A stretch of DNA of 64,000 nt, taken from positions 12,348 to 76,347 of the forward strand of contig JALRIN010000011.1 in the NCBI GenBank assembly GCA_023255415.1. The letters are read 5' to 3'. Source of the DNA: Cypionkella sp. (lineage in GTDB: Bacteria > Pseudomonadota > Alphaproteobacteria > Rhodobacterales > Rhodobacteraceae). Position numbers and translations under genes: made by a program. Shown piece by piece: positions 1-8,198 of the stretch (the first letter of the stretch is position 1; the number at the start of each line of letters is the position of its first letter). The notes beneath the pieces are model-generated. The model had not been told where the DNA came from. It worked only from the letters and a program-made list of their open reading frames with translations, and made no database searches.

Positions 1-816
1 GCCTTCGATGCGGTATTCGCGCGGAATGCCGATCTTTTTGCCGCGAATGTCGCCGGTGAGTGCAGCCTCAAAGTCCGGCACGGCGATGTCTGCACTGGTG
101 CTGTCGCGCGCGTCATGGCCCGCCATCGCTTGCAAGAAAATCGCCGCATCGCGCACGGTTTTGGTCATCGGCCCCGCCTGATCCAGGCTAGAAGCATAGG
201 CAACAATACCGTAGCGGCTGACACGGCCATAGGTGGGCTTGATGCCAGTGATGCCACAAAAGGCCGCGGGCTGGCGGATTGACCCCCCCGTATCGGTGCC
301 CGTCGCACCCAAGCAAAGATCAGCCGCCACTGCCGCCGCCGAGCCGCCCGAAGACCCCCCCGGCGTGCGCTTGGCGTCATCGACCTTCCACGGGTTGACG
401 GCAGGGCCATAGCACGAGCTTTCATTGCTCGATCCCATGGCGAATTCATCCATGTTCAGCTTGCCCAGCATCACCGCACCGGCGTCAAACAACTTGCCCG
501 TCACGGTCGATTCGTATTCAGGCTTGAACCCCTTAAGGATGTTCGACGCCGCTTGGGTGGCCACACCTTTGGTGCAGAACAGATCCTTAATGCCCAGCGG
601 AATACCGCACATATCAGGCGCATCGCCAGCCTTGATCCGCCTATCAGCAGCGCGGGCCTGTTCCAGCGCGATCTCGGGGGTTTTATGCACAAAGGCATTC
701 AACCCATCGCCTGCATCAATCGCCGTCAGGCAAGACATCGTCAGATCAACAGCCGAGATTTCGCCCCGACGCAGCGCATCACGCGCCGCAGCAATGGTCC
801 ATGTGTTCGCAGTCAT
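1..816 (-). CDS. gatA: Asp-tRNA(Asn)/Glu-tRNA(Gln) amidotransferase subunit A, GatA (3' end outside the window)
   Basis: GatA is the amidase subunit of GatCAB. It releases ammonia from glutamine, which is used to convert Glu-tRNA(Gln) or Asp-tRNA(Asn) to the amidated form. The first 272 residues are present. They begin MTANTWTIAAARDALRRGEI and include the amidase-signature Gly/Ser loop (TPGGSSGGSAAAVAADLC) with the catalytic cis-Ser/Ser pair, followed by GTDTGGSIRQPA. The ATG overlaps the gatC stop as TAATG, so the two genes are translationally coupled. The C-terminal part lies beyond base 1. The assignment is firm because the signature motifs and the gatC neighbour agree. Confidence 0.96.
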   Translation of the reverse strand, partial: MTANTWTIAAARDALRRGEISAVDLTMSCLTAIDAGDGLNAFVHKTPEIALEQARAADRRIKAGDAPDMCGIPLGIKDLFCTKGVATQAASNILKGFKPEYESTVTGKLFDAGAVMLGKLNMDEFAMGSSNESSCYGPAVNPWKVDDAKRTPGGSSGGSAAAVAADLCLGATGTDTGGSIRQPAAFCGITGIKPTYGRVSRYGIVAYASSLDQAGPMTKTVRDAAIFLQAMAGHDARDSTSADIAVPDFEAALTGDIRGKKIGIPREYRIEG

Positions 817-1103
817 TATTCCACCACCTTCGGCACGGCAAAAAAGCCTTCGCGCGCATCAGGCGCATTTTTCAAGATCGCCGTTTGGATGTTGCCATCC
901 GTCACCACATCTGCCCGCCGTTTCAGCCGCATCGGCGTCACAGAGGTCATAGGCTCGATGCCCTCGACATTGACTTCGTTCAACTGCTCCATAAACCCAA
1001 GGATGCCCGACAGCTTTTCAGCCAGTGCGGGCAGTTCGGTCGTGGGCACGGCGATGCGGGCCAATTTGGCCACCTTCCGCGCGGTGTCGATGTCAATGGA
1101 CAT
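816..1103 (-). CDS. gatC: Asp/Glu-tRNA amidotransferase subunit C, GatC
   Basis: This 95-residue protein starts MSIDIDTARKVAKLARIAVP and contains the typical GatC segments (LSGILGFMEQLNEVNVEG, MTSVTPMRLKRRADVV) and the C-terminal FFAVPKVVE that wraps around GatA. It stabilises the GatAB complex. The length matches the family (about 95 aa). A longer upstream extension in the same frame exists but lacks GatC similarity, so the ATG at 1103 is taken as the start. The stop codon overlaps the gatA start, the usual gatCA arrangement in alphaproteobacteria. Confidence 0.95.
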   Translation of the reverse strand: MSIDIDTARKVAKLARIAVPTTELPALAEKLSGILGFMEQLNEVNVEGIEPMTSVTPMRLKRRADVVTDGNIQTAILKNAPDAREGFFAVPKVVE

Positions 1104-1186
1104 GGGGGTCTCCGCCAATTCGATGTTTCCTTCGTTTAGCCCTCCCGCCCCAGCGCTGCAAGGGCGGCGCAGCTTTGGCTGGCGCT

Positions 1187-1214
1187 TTGACTTCGCATTC
1201 GCCTGCCCTACTAT
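1187..1214 (+). promoter_or_regulatory. Candidate sigma-70-type promoter of the UPF0173 hydrolase gene
   Basis: TTGACT (1187-1192) and TACTAT (1209-1214) are separated by 16 bp and lie just upstream of the AGGAG ribosome site and ATG at 1242. Predicted from sequence only. Confidence 0.5.
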
Positions 1215-1241
1215 GGAACAAAATAATTTCAGGAGTATAAA

Positions 1242-1934
1242 ATGCAGATCACATGGCTTGGCCATTCCAGCTTTCGCATCGAGATCGAATCCGCGGTGCT
1301 GCTGATTGACCCTTGGTTTACCGGCAACCCAATGTTCCCAGCCGAGGTGCGGGCAGAGGCGATTGCGGGGGTCACTCACATTCTGATGACCCATGCCCAT
1401 GCTGACCATATTGGCGATGTCATCGCGGTTGCAAACGAACTGTCGGTGCCGCTGGTTGGGATCTATGATCTGGTGGCCTATCTGCAAAAGCGCGATGGCG
1501 TTGCAGGGATGGGCTTTAACAAAGGCGGCACGATGGATCTGAACGGCGCCAAGGTCACGCTGGTCAACGCCTGCCATTCCTCTAGCCTTGCCACCGATGC
1601 AGGCCCTGTCGCCGCAGGATCCGAGGCGGGCTTTATGATCGCAGGCGAAGGCCATACGATCTATCTGTCAGGCGACACCGATATCATGGCCGATATGGAA
1701 TGGATGGGCGACTATCACAAACCCGATATCGGCATCCTGTGCTGCGGCGGCCATTTTACCATGGATATGCAGCGTGCGGCCTATGCGGCGCGGAAATACT
1801 TTGACTTCAAGACCATCATCCCTTGCCATTATCGCACCTTCCCGCTTTTGGCGCAAAATGCCGATGTCTTGGTCGCAGCCCTGCCAAAAGTGCAGGTGAT
1901 CGAGCCGCAGGTGATGCAGGCCATCACTCTATAA
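1242..1934 (+). CDS. Metallo-beta-lactamase-fold metal-dependent hydrolase (UPF0173 type)
   Basis: This 230-residue cytosolic hydrolase has the metallo-beta-lactamase fold. It opens MQITWLGHSSFRIEI and carries the metal-binding HxHxDH motif (MTHAHADHIGD, near residue 50), a distal His in VNACHSSS, the Asp in LSGDTDIMAD, and a C-terminal metal-ligand His in IIPCHYRTFP. Length and motifs match the UPF0173 family, whose natural substrate is unknown. A good AGGAG lies 8 nt before the ATG. Its 3' end overlaps the convergent exonuclease gene by 11 nt. Confidence 0.9.
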   Translation: MQITWLGHSSFRIEIESAVLLIDPWFTGNPMFPAEVRAEAIAGVTHILMTHAHADHIGDVIAVANELSVPLVGIYDLVAYLQKRDGVAGMGFNKGGTMDLNGAKVTLVNACHSSSLATDAGPVAAGSEAGFMIAGEGHTIYLSGDTDIMADMEWMGDYHKPDIGILCCGGHFTMDMQRAAYAARKYFDFKTIIPCHYRTFPLLAQNADVLVAALPKVQVIEPQVMQAITL

Positions 1935-2559
1935 GGTCAGAGACCGGATAGATCGGCTCGGGCGCGCGGCGTCCGGGCTGGTTCAAGATCTGGTCAAAGC
2001 TCATGCCCAGACGCGCTTCGGCCTGCAACACCACGATAGCCGCTGCCCGGGCGTCTTCGCCCGCGTCGTGATGCTCGAAAGTCAGGCCCAACTGCCGTTT
2101 CAGATGCGCAAGACCGTGGCCGCCATTGCCGATAAACTCGGGCCAAGCCCGCCGCGCGATTTTCACAGAATCGCCCCAGCGCCAAGCAATCTCGGCCAGA
2201 CCAAAGCGGCTGCAGGCCGCCCGCAGCGCGCGCGCATCAAAGCTGCTGTGCTGGATCAGATGATGGCGCGACAACAAAGGCGCCAAGCGCGCCAAGGCTT
2301 CGCCAAACAGCGGCGCGCCCGCGACATGTTCGGCGGCAATGCCGTGCAGCTGGGTGTTAAAGCCTGAAAACCGCATCTGTGGGTCAACATAGGTGGCATA
2401 GGTCTCAATCGCGCCGCCCTCGCGCACGCAAGCCAGACCGATTTGGCAAATGCTGGCGGCATCGCCGCAGGCGGTTTCGACATCCAGCGCGATAAAGCGG
2501 AACGCGCCCTGCGGCAAAGCTGCCGCCAAATGTCCATCGCGCGCCTGCCACTCTGCCAT
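1924..2559 (-). CDS. 3'-5' exonuclease, DnaQ-like (DEDDh family)
   Basis: This 211-residue protein has the DEDDh exonuclease motifs: Exo I FIALDVETAC (Asp and Glu), Exo II around QHSSFDARAL, and Exo III EHHDAGEDARA with the catalytic His/Asp. It resembles the stand-alone exonucleases related to the DNA polymerase III epsilon proofreading subunit, but no polymerase-binding tail is evident, so the substrate is open. The ATG at 2559 (MAEWQARDGH) follows a GGGGGA ribosome site. An in-frame extension to 2616 has no similarity and is rejected. The gene is convergent with the UPF0173 gene. Confidence 0.85.
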   Translation of the reverse strand: MAEWQARDGHLAAALPQGAFRFIALDVETACGDAASICQIGLACVREGGAIETYATYVDPQMRFSGFNTQLHGIAAEHVAGAPLFGEALARLAPLLSRHHLIQHSSFDARALRAACSRFGLAEIAWRWGDSVKIARRAWPEFIGNGGHGLAHLKRQLGLTFEHHDAGEDARAAAIVVLQAEARLGMSFDQILNQPGRRAPEPIYPVSDLIE

Positions 2560-2695
2560 AAATCCCCCACGACTGGTGTTGGGGGGCAGGCTACGGCAGT
2601 CGCCATGGCACAACAACCCCGCGTGACTAGCGGGGCTCTTCCCAAGCGATCAAAGCCGCCCTAAACTGAAGACTGACCCGCGAAAGGAGCCGCAG

Positions 2696-3559
2696 ATGAA
2701 ACCGATGATCGGCGTGATTGGTGGCTCGGGCGTCTATGATATTGCTGGGCTAGAAGGGGCCTCTTGGGTCAAGGTGAAAACCCCTTGGGGCAGCCCATCG
2801 GACGAAGTTCTGCTGGGCCGTTTGGACGGCACACCCATGGCCTTTCTGCCGCGCCATGGTCGCGGCCATGTGCAAACCCCGTCCAGCATCAATTACCGCG
2901 CCAATATTGACGCGCTGAAACGGCTGGGCTGCACCGATGTGGTGGCGGTTTCGGCGGTGGGCAGCCTGCGCGAAGACTATGCGCCGGGCGATTTTGTGCT
3001 GGTGGATCAATATATTGACCGCACCGTTGCGCGCGAAGGATCATTCTTTGGGCCCGGCTGTGTCGCCCATGTCAGCCTTGCCCATCCGACCTGCGCGCGG
3101 CTGGGGGCGGCCTGTATGGCCGCAGCCACTGCGGCGGGGGTGCGGATCCATCAGCGTGCCACCTATCTGGCAATGGAGGGGCCGCAGTTCTCGACCCAAG
3201 CCGAGTCGAAGCTTTACCGTCAATGGGGGGCAGATGTGATCGGCATGACCGGAATGCCCGAGGCAAAGCTCGCGCGCGAGGCCGAGCTTTGCTATGCCTC
3301 AATCGCCATGGTGACCGATTTCGACTGCTGGCACCCTGATCACGGCGCAGTGGATGTGGCGGCGGTGATCAAGACCTTGCTGGCCAATGCCGATGCCGCG
3401 CGCAACACCGTGGCAGAGCTGCCCAAGCTGTTGCCCACCCGCGCGCCATGCCCCGAGGGCTGCGACCACGCGCTGACCCATGCGATCATGACCGCCCCCG
3501 CCAAACGCGACGCCGATCTGATTGCGAAACTGGATGCGGTGGCCGGGCGGGTGCTGTAA
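2696..3559 (+). CDS. mtnP: S-methyl-5'-thioadenosine phosphorylase
   Basis: MtnP cleaves methylthioadenosine with phosphate to adenine and methylthioribose-1-phosphate, recycling the by-product of polyamine and homoserine-lactone synthesis. The 287-residue protein has the family N-terminus IGVIGGSGVYDIAGLEG, the phosphate-binding FLPRHGRGH, the INYRANIDALKRLG segment, and the AMEGPQFSTQAES plus IGMTGMPEAKLAREAELCYA nucleoside-site blocks. AAAGGAG lies before the ATG. Placing apt 33 bp downstream makes sense because Apt recaptures the adenine released here. Confidence 0.95.
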   Translation: MKPMIGVIGGSGVYDIAGLEGASWVKVKTPWGSPSDEVLLGRLDGTPMAFLPRHGRGHVQTPSSINYRANIDALKRLGCTDVVAVSAVGSLREDYAPGDFVLVDQYIDRTVAREGSFFGPGCVAHVSLAHPTCARLGAACMAAATAAGVRIHQRATYLAMEGPQFSTQAESKLYRQWGADVIGMTGMPEAKLAREAELCYASIAMVTDFDCWHPDHGAVDVAAVIKTLLANADAARNTVAELPKLLPTRAPCPEGCDHALTHAIMTAPAKRDADLIAKLDAVAGRVL

Positions 3560-3592
3560 GCCTGCCGCAATTCCCGACACAGAGGCCCAGCC

Positions 3593-4123
3593 ATGAAAAC
3601 CGTCAAAGACTATATCCGCACGATCCCCGACTTTCCGCATAAGGGCATCATGTTTCGCGATGTCACCACGCTGTTTGCCGATCCGCGCGGGTTTCGCATC
3701 TGTGTCGATCAACTGCTGGCCCCCTATGCTGGCCTGCCGATTGACAAGGTCGCAGGCCTAGAGGCGCGCGGCTTTATTCTGGGCGGAGCCGTGGCGCATC
3801 AGCTTTCGACCGGATTTGTGCCGATCCGCAAGCAAGGCAAATTGCCCGGCGCGGTGATCTCGCAGGCCTATACGCTGGAATATGGCGAGGCCGTGGTCGA
3901 AGTGCATCAAGACGCGATGCTGGCGGGCGAAAAAGTGCTGCTGGTCGATGATCTTCTGGCAACCGGCGGCACGGCCGAGGCCGGGATCAAATTGATCGAG
4001 CGTTTGGGGGCCGAGGTGATTGGCTGTGCCTTTGTGATTGATCTGCCCGAGCTGGGAGGGCGGCGCAAGCTGGAGGCGATGGGCATGCGCGTGCATGCGC
4101 TCTGCAGTTTTGACGGGCATTAA
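3593..4123 (+). CDS. apt: Adenine phosphoribosyltransferase
   Basis: Apt converts adenine and PRPP to AMP and pyrophosphate. The 176-residue protein has the usual N-terminus (VKDYIRTIPDFPHKGIMF), the LEARGFILGGAVA segment, the flexible-loop IRKQGKLPGA and the PRPP-binding motif VLLVDDLLATGGT. The length is typical. It lies directly downstream of mtnP on the same strand, which forms an adenine salvage pair, and is followed by a hairpin terminator at 4218. Confidence 0.96.
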   Translation: MKTVKDYIRTIPDFPHKGIMFRDVTTLFADPRGFRICVDQLLAPYAGLPIDKVAGLEARGFILGGAVAHQLSTGFVPIRKQGKLPGAVISQAYTLEYGEAVVEVHQDAMLAGEKVLLVDDLLATGGTAEAGIKLIERLGAEVIGCAFVIDLPELGGRRKLEAMGMRVHALCSFDGH

Positions 4124-4217
4124 CCATTTATTCAGCGAATCACTTTAAGAATTAACGCACTCGGGCAGATGCCCAGAGGGAAGCGCTGCTTGCAACACGT
4201 GACCCACCCAACCCCAG

Positions 4218-4249
4218 CGCCCTGTCGGTTTTCCGGCAGGGCGTTTCTA
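4218..4249 (+). terminator. Rho-independent terminator-like hairpin after apt
   Basis: An 11-bp stem (CGCCCTGTCGG paired with CCGGCAGGGCG, one G-U) closes on a TTTT loop and is followed by the T-rich TTTCTAT. It lies 95 nt after the apt stop. The 95 bases between (4124-4217) show nothing I can identify. Confidence 0.7.
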
Positions 4250-4261
4250 TATGCGCCAAAG

Positions 4262-4341
4262 GCGGGGGTTTCACACCCCCGGGCTGCAAATCCTTGCGGC
4301 TTTGCAACCTCCCCCGTGGGATATTTAAGGACAGATGAAAG
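4262..4341 (+). repeat. Dispersed intergenic element, copy A (two hairpins plus conserved tail)
   Basis: Two GC-rich palindromes (one around GGGGGTTTCACACCCCC, one with TGCAAA/TTTGCA arms) are followed by the tail GGGATATTTAAGGACAGATGAAAG at 4318-4341. Nearly the same block occurs inverted at 15566-15648, and the tail recurs at 49210, 49361 (inverted) and 57204. It lies at the 3' end of the FAD oxidase gene. Confidence 0.75.
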
Positions 4342-4346
4342 GGCTG

Positions 4347-5762
4347 TCAGCTTTGCAAGATTGTGCCGGGGTTCATGATGCCATTGGGATCAAGTGCTGC
4401 TTTGATCGCACGCATGGCGGCGATTTTACCGCCGTCGCCGTAGCGCAGCAGGTCATCGACCTTAAGCCGGCCCAGCCCATGTTCTGCCGAGACCGAACCG
4501 CCCAAGGCAGCCACCAGATCGTGGACGCATTGCTTGACCGCCTCGCGTTGGTTTTCGTGGTCTTTGCGGGATTTGCCGTGGGTGGGAAAGACGTTGTAAT
4601 GCAGATTGCCGTCGCCCAGATGGCCAAAGCAATTGATCCGCCAATCGCCGATTTTCGCCAGAGCGGGGCCGGCCTGGTCGATGAACTGCGGGATCAGGCT
4701 GAGGGGAAGCGAGATATCATGGCTGGAGACCGCGCCAATACGGCGGTTGCCTTCGGGGATGGATTCGCGGATGCGCCAAAGCGCTGCGCGTTGTGCCTCT
4801 GAACTGGCGATGACGCCGTCTTGGCAGAGGTTTGCGGCAAGGCCTGCTTGAAACAGCGCCGCAAGATGATCGGCGGCCACGCCAAATCCTGCCGGCAGGC
4901 CGATGTCGATCAGCACCATCCACGCGGGGGTGCCGCCAAGGGGGCTGGTCACCTCGGGCATGGTTTCGGCCAGAAAATCAAGACCCATGCGGCTGATCAG
5001 CTCGAAGCCCGAGATCATGCCGGAAAGGCGGCTTTCGGCCAGGCTGAGCAGTGCCAAGGCCGCAGCGGGGTCGGTTACGGCGATCAGCGCCGTGCCAGCC
5101 TCGGCGGGTTTTGGGAAAAGCCGCAATGAGGCTGCGGTGATCACACCCAAAGTGCCCTCGGCTCCGATCAGCAGGTGCCGCAAATCGTAGCCGGTGTTGT
5201 CTTTGCGCAAGCGCTTCAGCCCGTTGAACAGCGTGCCGTCGGGCAGCACCGCCTCGATGCCAAGGCACAGATCGCGGGTATTGCCGTAGCGCAGCACATT
5301 CAGCCCGCCTGCATTGGTGGCAAGGTTGCCACCGATCTGGCAAGAGCCTTCAGAGGCCAGCGCAAGCGGGAAGATCCGGCCCAGCTTTTCAGCCTCGGCC
5401 TGGACTTGTGCCAGCACCATGCCCGCCTCGACCACCAGCACGGATTCGGCGGGGTAGGCACCGCGAAGCCCAGCCATACGTTCCAGCGATAAAACCAAGG
5501 GCAGCGGCCCTGTGGGTTGCAACTGCCCGCCCACCAAACCCGTGCCGCCACCCCATGGCACCACGCCGACGCGGGCGCGATTGGCCGCACGCAGGATGGT
5601 TGCGACCTCGGCCGCACTGCGCGGCAATGCCACAGCCGCCGCCTGCCCCTGCCAGCGCCCGCGCGGCTCGGTCAGATACCGAGGCTCGGGCGGGCGCAGG
5701 CAATCACCGGGCAGCTCTGCCGAAAGGGCGTCCAGAAAAGGCAGGTCGGCAGAGTTCAGCAT
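4347..5762 (-). CDS. FAD-binding oxidase, GlcD / D-2-hydroxyacid dehydrogenase type
   Basis: This 471-residue flavoprotein has an N-terminal FAD-binding domain of the vanillyl-alcohol-oxidase type (VGVVPWGGGTGLVGGQLQP, GGNLATNAGGLNVLRYGNTRD, IGAEGTLGVITAASLRLFPKP). Its C-terminal FAD-oxidase domain has the HLGDGNLHYNVF and SAEHGLG motifs that bind substrate and metal. The family oxidises D-lactate, glycolate or D-2-hydroxyglutarate, and sequence alone does not separate these. GAGGTAAC precedes the ATG. It lies 6 nt after the DUF1697 gene, so the two are probably cotranscribed. Confidence 0.85.
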   Translation of the reverse strand: MLNSADLPFLDALSAELPGDCLRPPEPRYLTEPRGRWQGQAAAVALPRSAAEVATILRAANRARVGVVPWGGGTGLVGGQLQPTGPLPLVLSLERMAGLRGAYPAESVLVVEAGMVLAQVQAEAEKLGRIFPLALASEGSCQIGGNLATNAGGLNVLRYGNTRDLCLGIEAVLPDGTLFNGLKRLRKDNTGYDLRHLLIGAEGTLGVITAASLRLFPKPAEAGTALIAVTDPAAALALLSLAESRLSGMISGFELISRMGLDFLAETMPEVTSPLGGTPAWMVLIDIGLPAGFGVAADHLAALFQAGLAANLCQDGVIASSEAQRAALWRIRESIPEGNRRIGAVSSHDISLPLSLIPQFIDQAGPALAKIGDWRINCFGHLGDGNLHYNVFPTHGKSRKDHENQREAVKQCVHDLVAALGGSVSAEHGLGRLKVDDLLRYGDGGKIAAMRAIKAALDPNGIMNPGTILQS

Positions 5763-5768
5763 GTTACC

Positions 5769-6314
5769 TCACAAGGTGATCGTGCGCGCCAAAGCCGCAA
5801 TCGCATGCGCAGATGTCACATTCCGCGCGGTTTTCGCGACAGTGATGCCGGTTTCCAACTTGGCCGCAAGCGCCGAGCGATTTAGGCCATTTGGCGCAAG
5901 AAGATAGAGCGCGCGATCGGTTTGCGCCAGAGCTTCGCCGTCTTTGGCAAGGTTGGTCAGCGCCGAAATTTGGGCTGCAGGCACCGGGCCTGCCAGGAAA
6001 TAGATATGCACGTTGCTGCCATCTGCTGCGGCCTGCTTGGCATAGGGGTTGGCGGCGACAATCGCGTCAAACTCGGTCAGATCCATCAGGAACTGCGCGG
6101 GCGCAAAGCCAAAGCGGTCTTTCATTGCAGCGGTGATCTTGTCTTGCAGATCGGCAATCGCCGGATCGACGAAGACCGCATTGCCGCTTTGGATATGGGT
6201 CTGGATCTGTGCCAGCCCCAATTCCAGCAGCATCTGCCGGAACTCCGGCATCGGCAGGCGATTGGCGCCCGAGACGTTGACGCCTCGCAGCAGCAGCACT
6301 TTGATCTTGGACAT
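5769..6314 (-). CDS. DUF1697 family protein
   Basis: This 181-residue protein opens with KVLLLRGVNVSGANRLPMPE and contains HIQSGNAVFVDP and NPYAKQAAADGSNVHIYFLA, the hallmark blocks of DUF1697. The biochemical function of the family is unknown. No signal peptide or membrane segment is seen. The DNA between it and the upstream GNAT gene (6315-6354) is short and featureless. Confidence 0.85.
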   Translation of the reverse strand: MSKIKVLLLRGVNVSGANRLPMPEFRQMLLELGLAQIQTHIQSGNAVFVDPAIADLQDKITAAMKDRFGFAPAQFLMDLTEFDAIVAANPYAKQAAADGSNVHIYFLAGPVPAAQISALTNLAKDGEALAQTDRALYLLAPNGLNRSALAAKLETGITVAKTARNVTSAHAIAALARTITL

Positions 6315-6354
6315 CGGGGTCTCCTCGGCGACTGCCGACCGCTCCGGCGTAGGG

Positions 6355-6939
6355 TCAGCCTACGTCCGTGCGGCCACGTCGGTCGTGCCGTAAATTTGCG
6401 TATAGCACATGGTTTCGCCAGCGCCCGTTGATTTGCAGATAAGATTGCGCCACGCCTTCATATTTAAAGCCGGTTTTTTCCAAAACCCCGCGCGACGGGG
6501 TGTTTTCCGGCAAACAGGCGCTTTCGATGCGTGACAGATCCATCGTGAAAAAGGCGTAATGCACCAGCGCTTGCACCGCTTCTTTCATATAGCCGCGCCG
6601 GGCAAAGGCTGCGCCCACCCAATAGCCAAGCGTGCCCGCCTGCACCGGGCCACGGCGAATGTTGTCCAAGGTCAGCGCGCCCAGCAGACGTTGATCGTCG
6701 CGGTGAAACATCAGCAGCGGCAGCGCCGTGCCCTGTCCTTCGGCCCGTCCCGCCCAATAGACGCGGTTGGTAAAGGCCTTGCGCGACAGATGGTCATGCG
6801 CCCAGACCGGCTCCCATGGCCGCAGGTGATCCGCCGAGCTTTCGCGCAACTCGGACCAGCTGCGAAAATCGGCATGCGTCGGCAGGCGCAGGGTCATCCG
6901 CTCGGTTTCAATGCTGAGGCGGCGGCGAAACCCAAGCAT
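6355..6939 (-). CDS. GNAT family N-acetyltransferase (RimJ/RimL-like)
   Basis: This 194-residue protein has GNAT landmarks: ERMTLRLPTHADFRSWSELR at the N-terminus, LGYWVGAAFARRGYMKEAVQ with the acetyl-CoA-binding RRGY loop, and ESACLPENTPSRGVLEKTGF. This arrangement resembles the ribosomal-protein N-terminal acetyltransferases RimJ/RimL, but the substrate is not determinable. Its ATG overlaps the stop of the M16 peptidase gene (TGATG), so it is the last coupled gene of the run that begins at ctaC. Confidence 0.85.
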   Translation of the reverse strand: MLGFRRRLSIETERMTLRLPTHADFRSWSELRESSADHLRPWEPVWAHDHLSRKAFTNRVYWAGRAEGQGTALPLLMFHRDDQRLLGALTLDNIRRGPVQAGTLGYWVGAAFARRGYMKEAVQALVHYAFFTMDLSRIESACLPENTPSRGVLEKTGFKYEGVAQSYLQINGRWRNHVLYANLRHDRRGRTDVG

Positions 6940-8198
6940 CAGGCGACAAGCCGTTTGCGAATATCCTCTAGCGTCGGGGCAGCCGCGACTGGGCCATAAA
7001 GCGCAAGCGCGGTGTCAGCGGATGTCAGCTCGCCCGCAAAGCGGCGCACATCGTGAACCGACACCGCATCAATCCGCTCGACGGCCTCTTCGATATCGGG
7101 CACGCGGTCATAGATCGCAAGCAAGCGCGCCAGACGCTCGGCACGGCTGGAGGGGCTTTCCAGCCCCATCAGCAGGCCAGCTTTCAGCTGCACGCGGGCG
7201 CGGTTGACCTCGGCTTCGGACATATCATCGGCGGCGCGCTTCATCTCGTCGATGGTGATCTGGGTCAGATCGCCCAACTCTTCGGCGCTGGTGCCTGCGT
7301 AAAGCGTGATCTGGCCTGCGTCTTCATAGGCCCCCGATTGCGCAAAGATCGAATAGCACAGCCCTCGTTCTTCGCGCACCTTTTGGAACAAACGGCTAGA
7401 CATGCCGCCGCCCATCGTCATCGCGTAGACCTGCGCGGTATAGACATCGGGGTCGCGGTAGCCGGGTGCGTTGAAGGCCATGGCGAAATGCGCTTGCTCC
7501 AGATCCTTGATCTCACGCCGTTCGGAGCCTTGAAAGGTTGCGGGCTGAAAGGTGCTGGCGGGTGTCGGCGTCATCGCCCCAAACATCGCCTCGGCTTGGC
7601 GCACGATCGCGTCATGATCAACACCGCCAGCGGCCGCCAAGATCATCTGGCCGGGGCCGTAATGTTCGGCGACAAAGCCTTGCAAATCCTTGCGGGTAAA
7701 GGCGCTGACCCGCTCTTCCGGCCCCAAAATGGTGCGACCAAAGGACTGGTCGGGGTAGGACACCTCTTGCAGCCAATCAAACACAATGTCGTCGGGCGTG
7801 TCCAAAGCCTGCCCGATTTCTTGCAAGATCACATGACGCTCGACCTCGATTTCCTTTTTGTCAAAGGCGGGGTTCAGCACGATGTCACCGATCACATCCA
7901 GCGCCAGGCCAACATCAGCCTCGAGCACACGCGCATAATAGGCGGTCATCTCGCGCGAGGTATAGGCGTTGATATAGCCGCCAACATCCTCGATTTCCTC
8001 GGCAATTTGCAGGCTGCTGCGCCGCTTGGTGCCCTTGAAAGCCATATGTTCCAGAAAATGCGCGATGCCGTTTTGCTCGGGGCGTTCATGCCGCCCCCCT
8101 GCCATCACCCAAACCCCAGCGCTGGCGCTTTTCAGACCCGGCATATGTTCGGTGACAATACGAAACCCGTTGGGCAGGGTGGTCAAGCGAAGCGTCAA
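6939..8198 (-). CDS. M16 family zinc metallopeptidase (mitochondrial-processing-peptidase-like)
   Basis: This 419-residue peptidase carries the inverted zinc motif HFLEH at residues 47-51 (NGIAHFLEHMAFKG) and the downstream Glu region typical of pitrilysin/MPP enzymes, plus the glycine-rich TMGGGMSSRLFQKVREERGL segment. The start is a TTG at 8198 that overlaps the thrC stop as TTGA. It is supported because the family N-terminus (LTTLPNGFRIVTEHMPG) begins right there and no suitable ATG exists. The location after thrC is a widely conserved alphaproteobacterial arrangement. Confidence 0.92.
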   Translation of the reverse strand: MTLRLTTLPNGFRIVTEHMPGLKSASAGVWVMAGGRHERPEQNGIAHFLEHMAFKGTKRRSSLQIAEEIEDVGGYINAYTSREMTAYYARVLEADVGLALDVIGDIVLNPAFDKKEIEVERHVILQEIGQALDTPDDIVFDWLQEVSYPDQSFGRTILGPEERVSAFTRKDLQGFVAEHYGPGQMILAAAGGVDHDAIVRQAEAMFGAMTPTPASTFQPATFQGSERREIKDLEQAHFAMAFNAPGYRDPDVYTAQVYAMTMGGGMSSRLFQKVREERGLCYSIFAQSGAYEDAGQITLYAGTSAEELGDLTQITIDEMKRAADDMSEAEVNRARVQLKAGLLMGLESPSSRAERLARLLAIYDRVPDIEEAVERIDAVSVHDVRRFAGELTSADTALALYGPVAAAPTLEDIRKRLVA

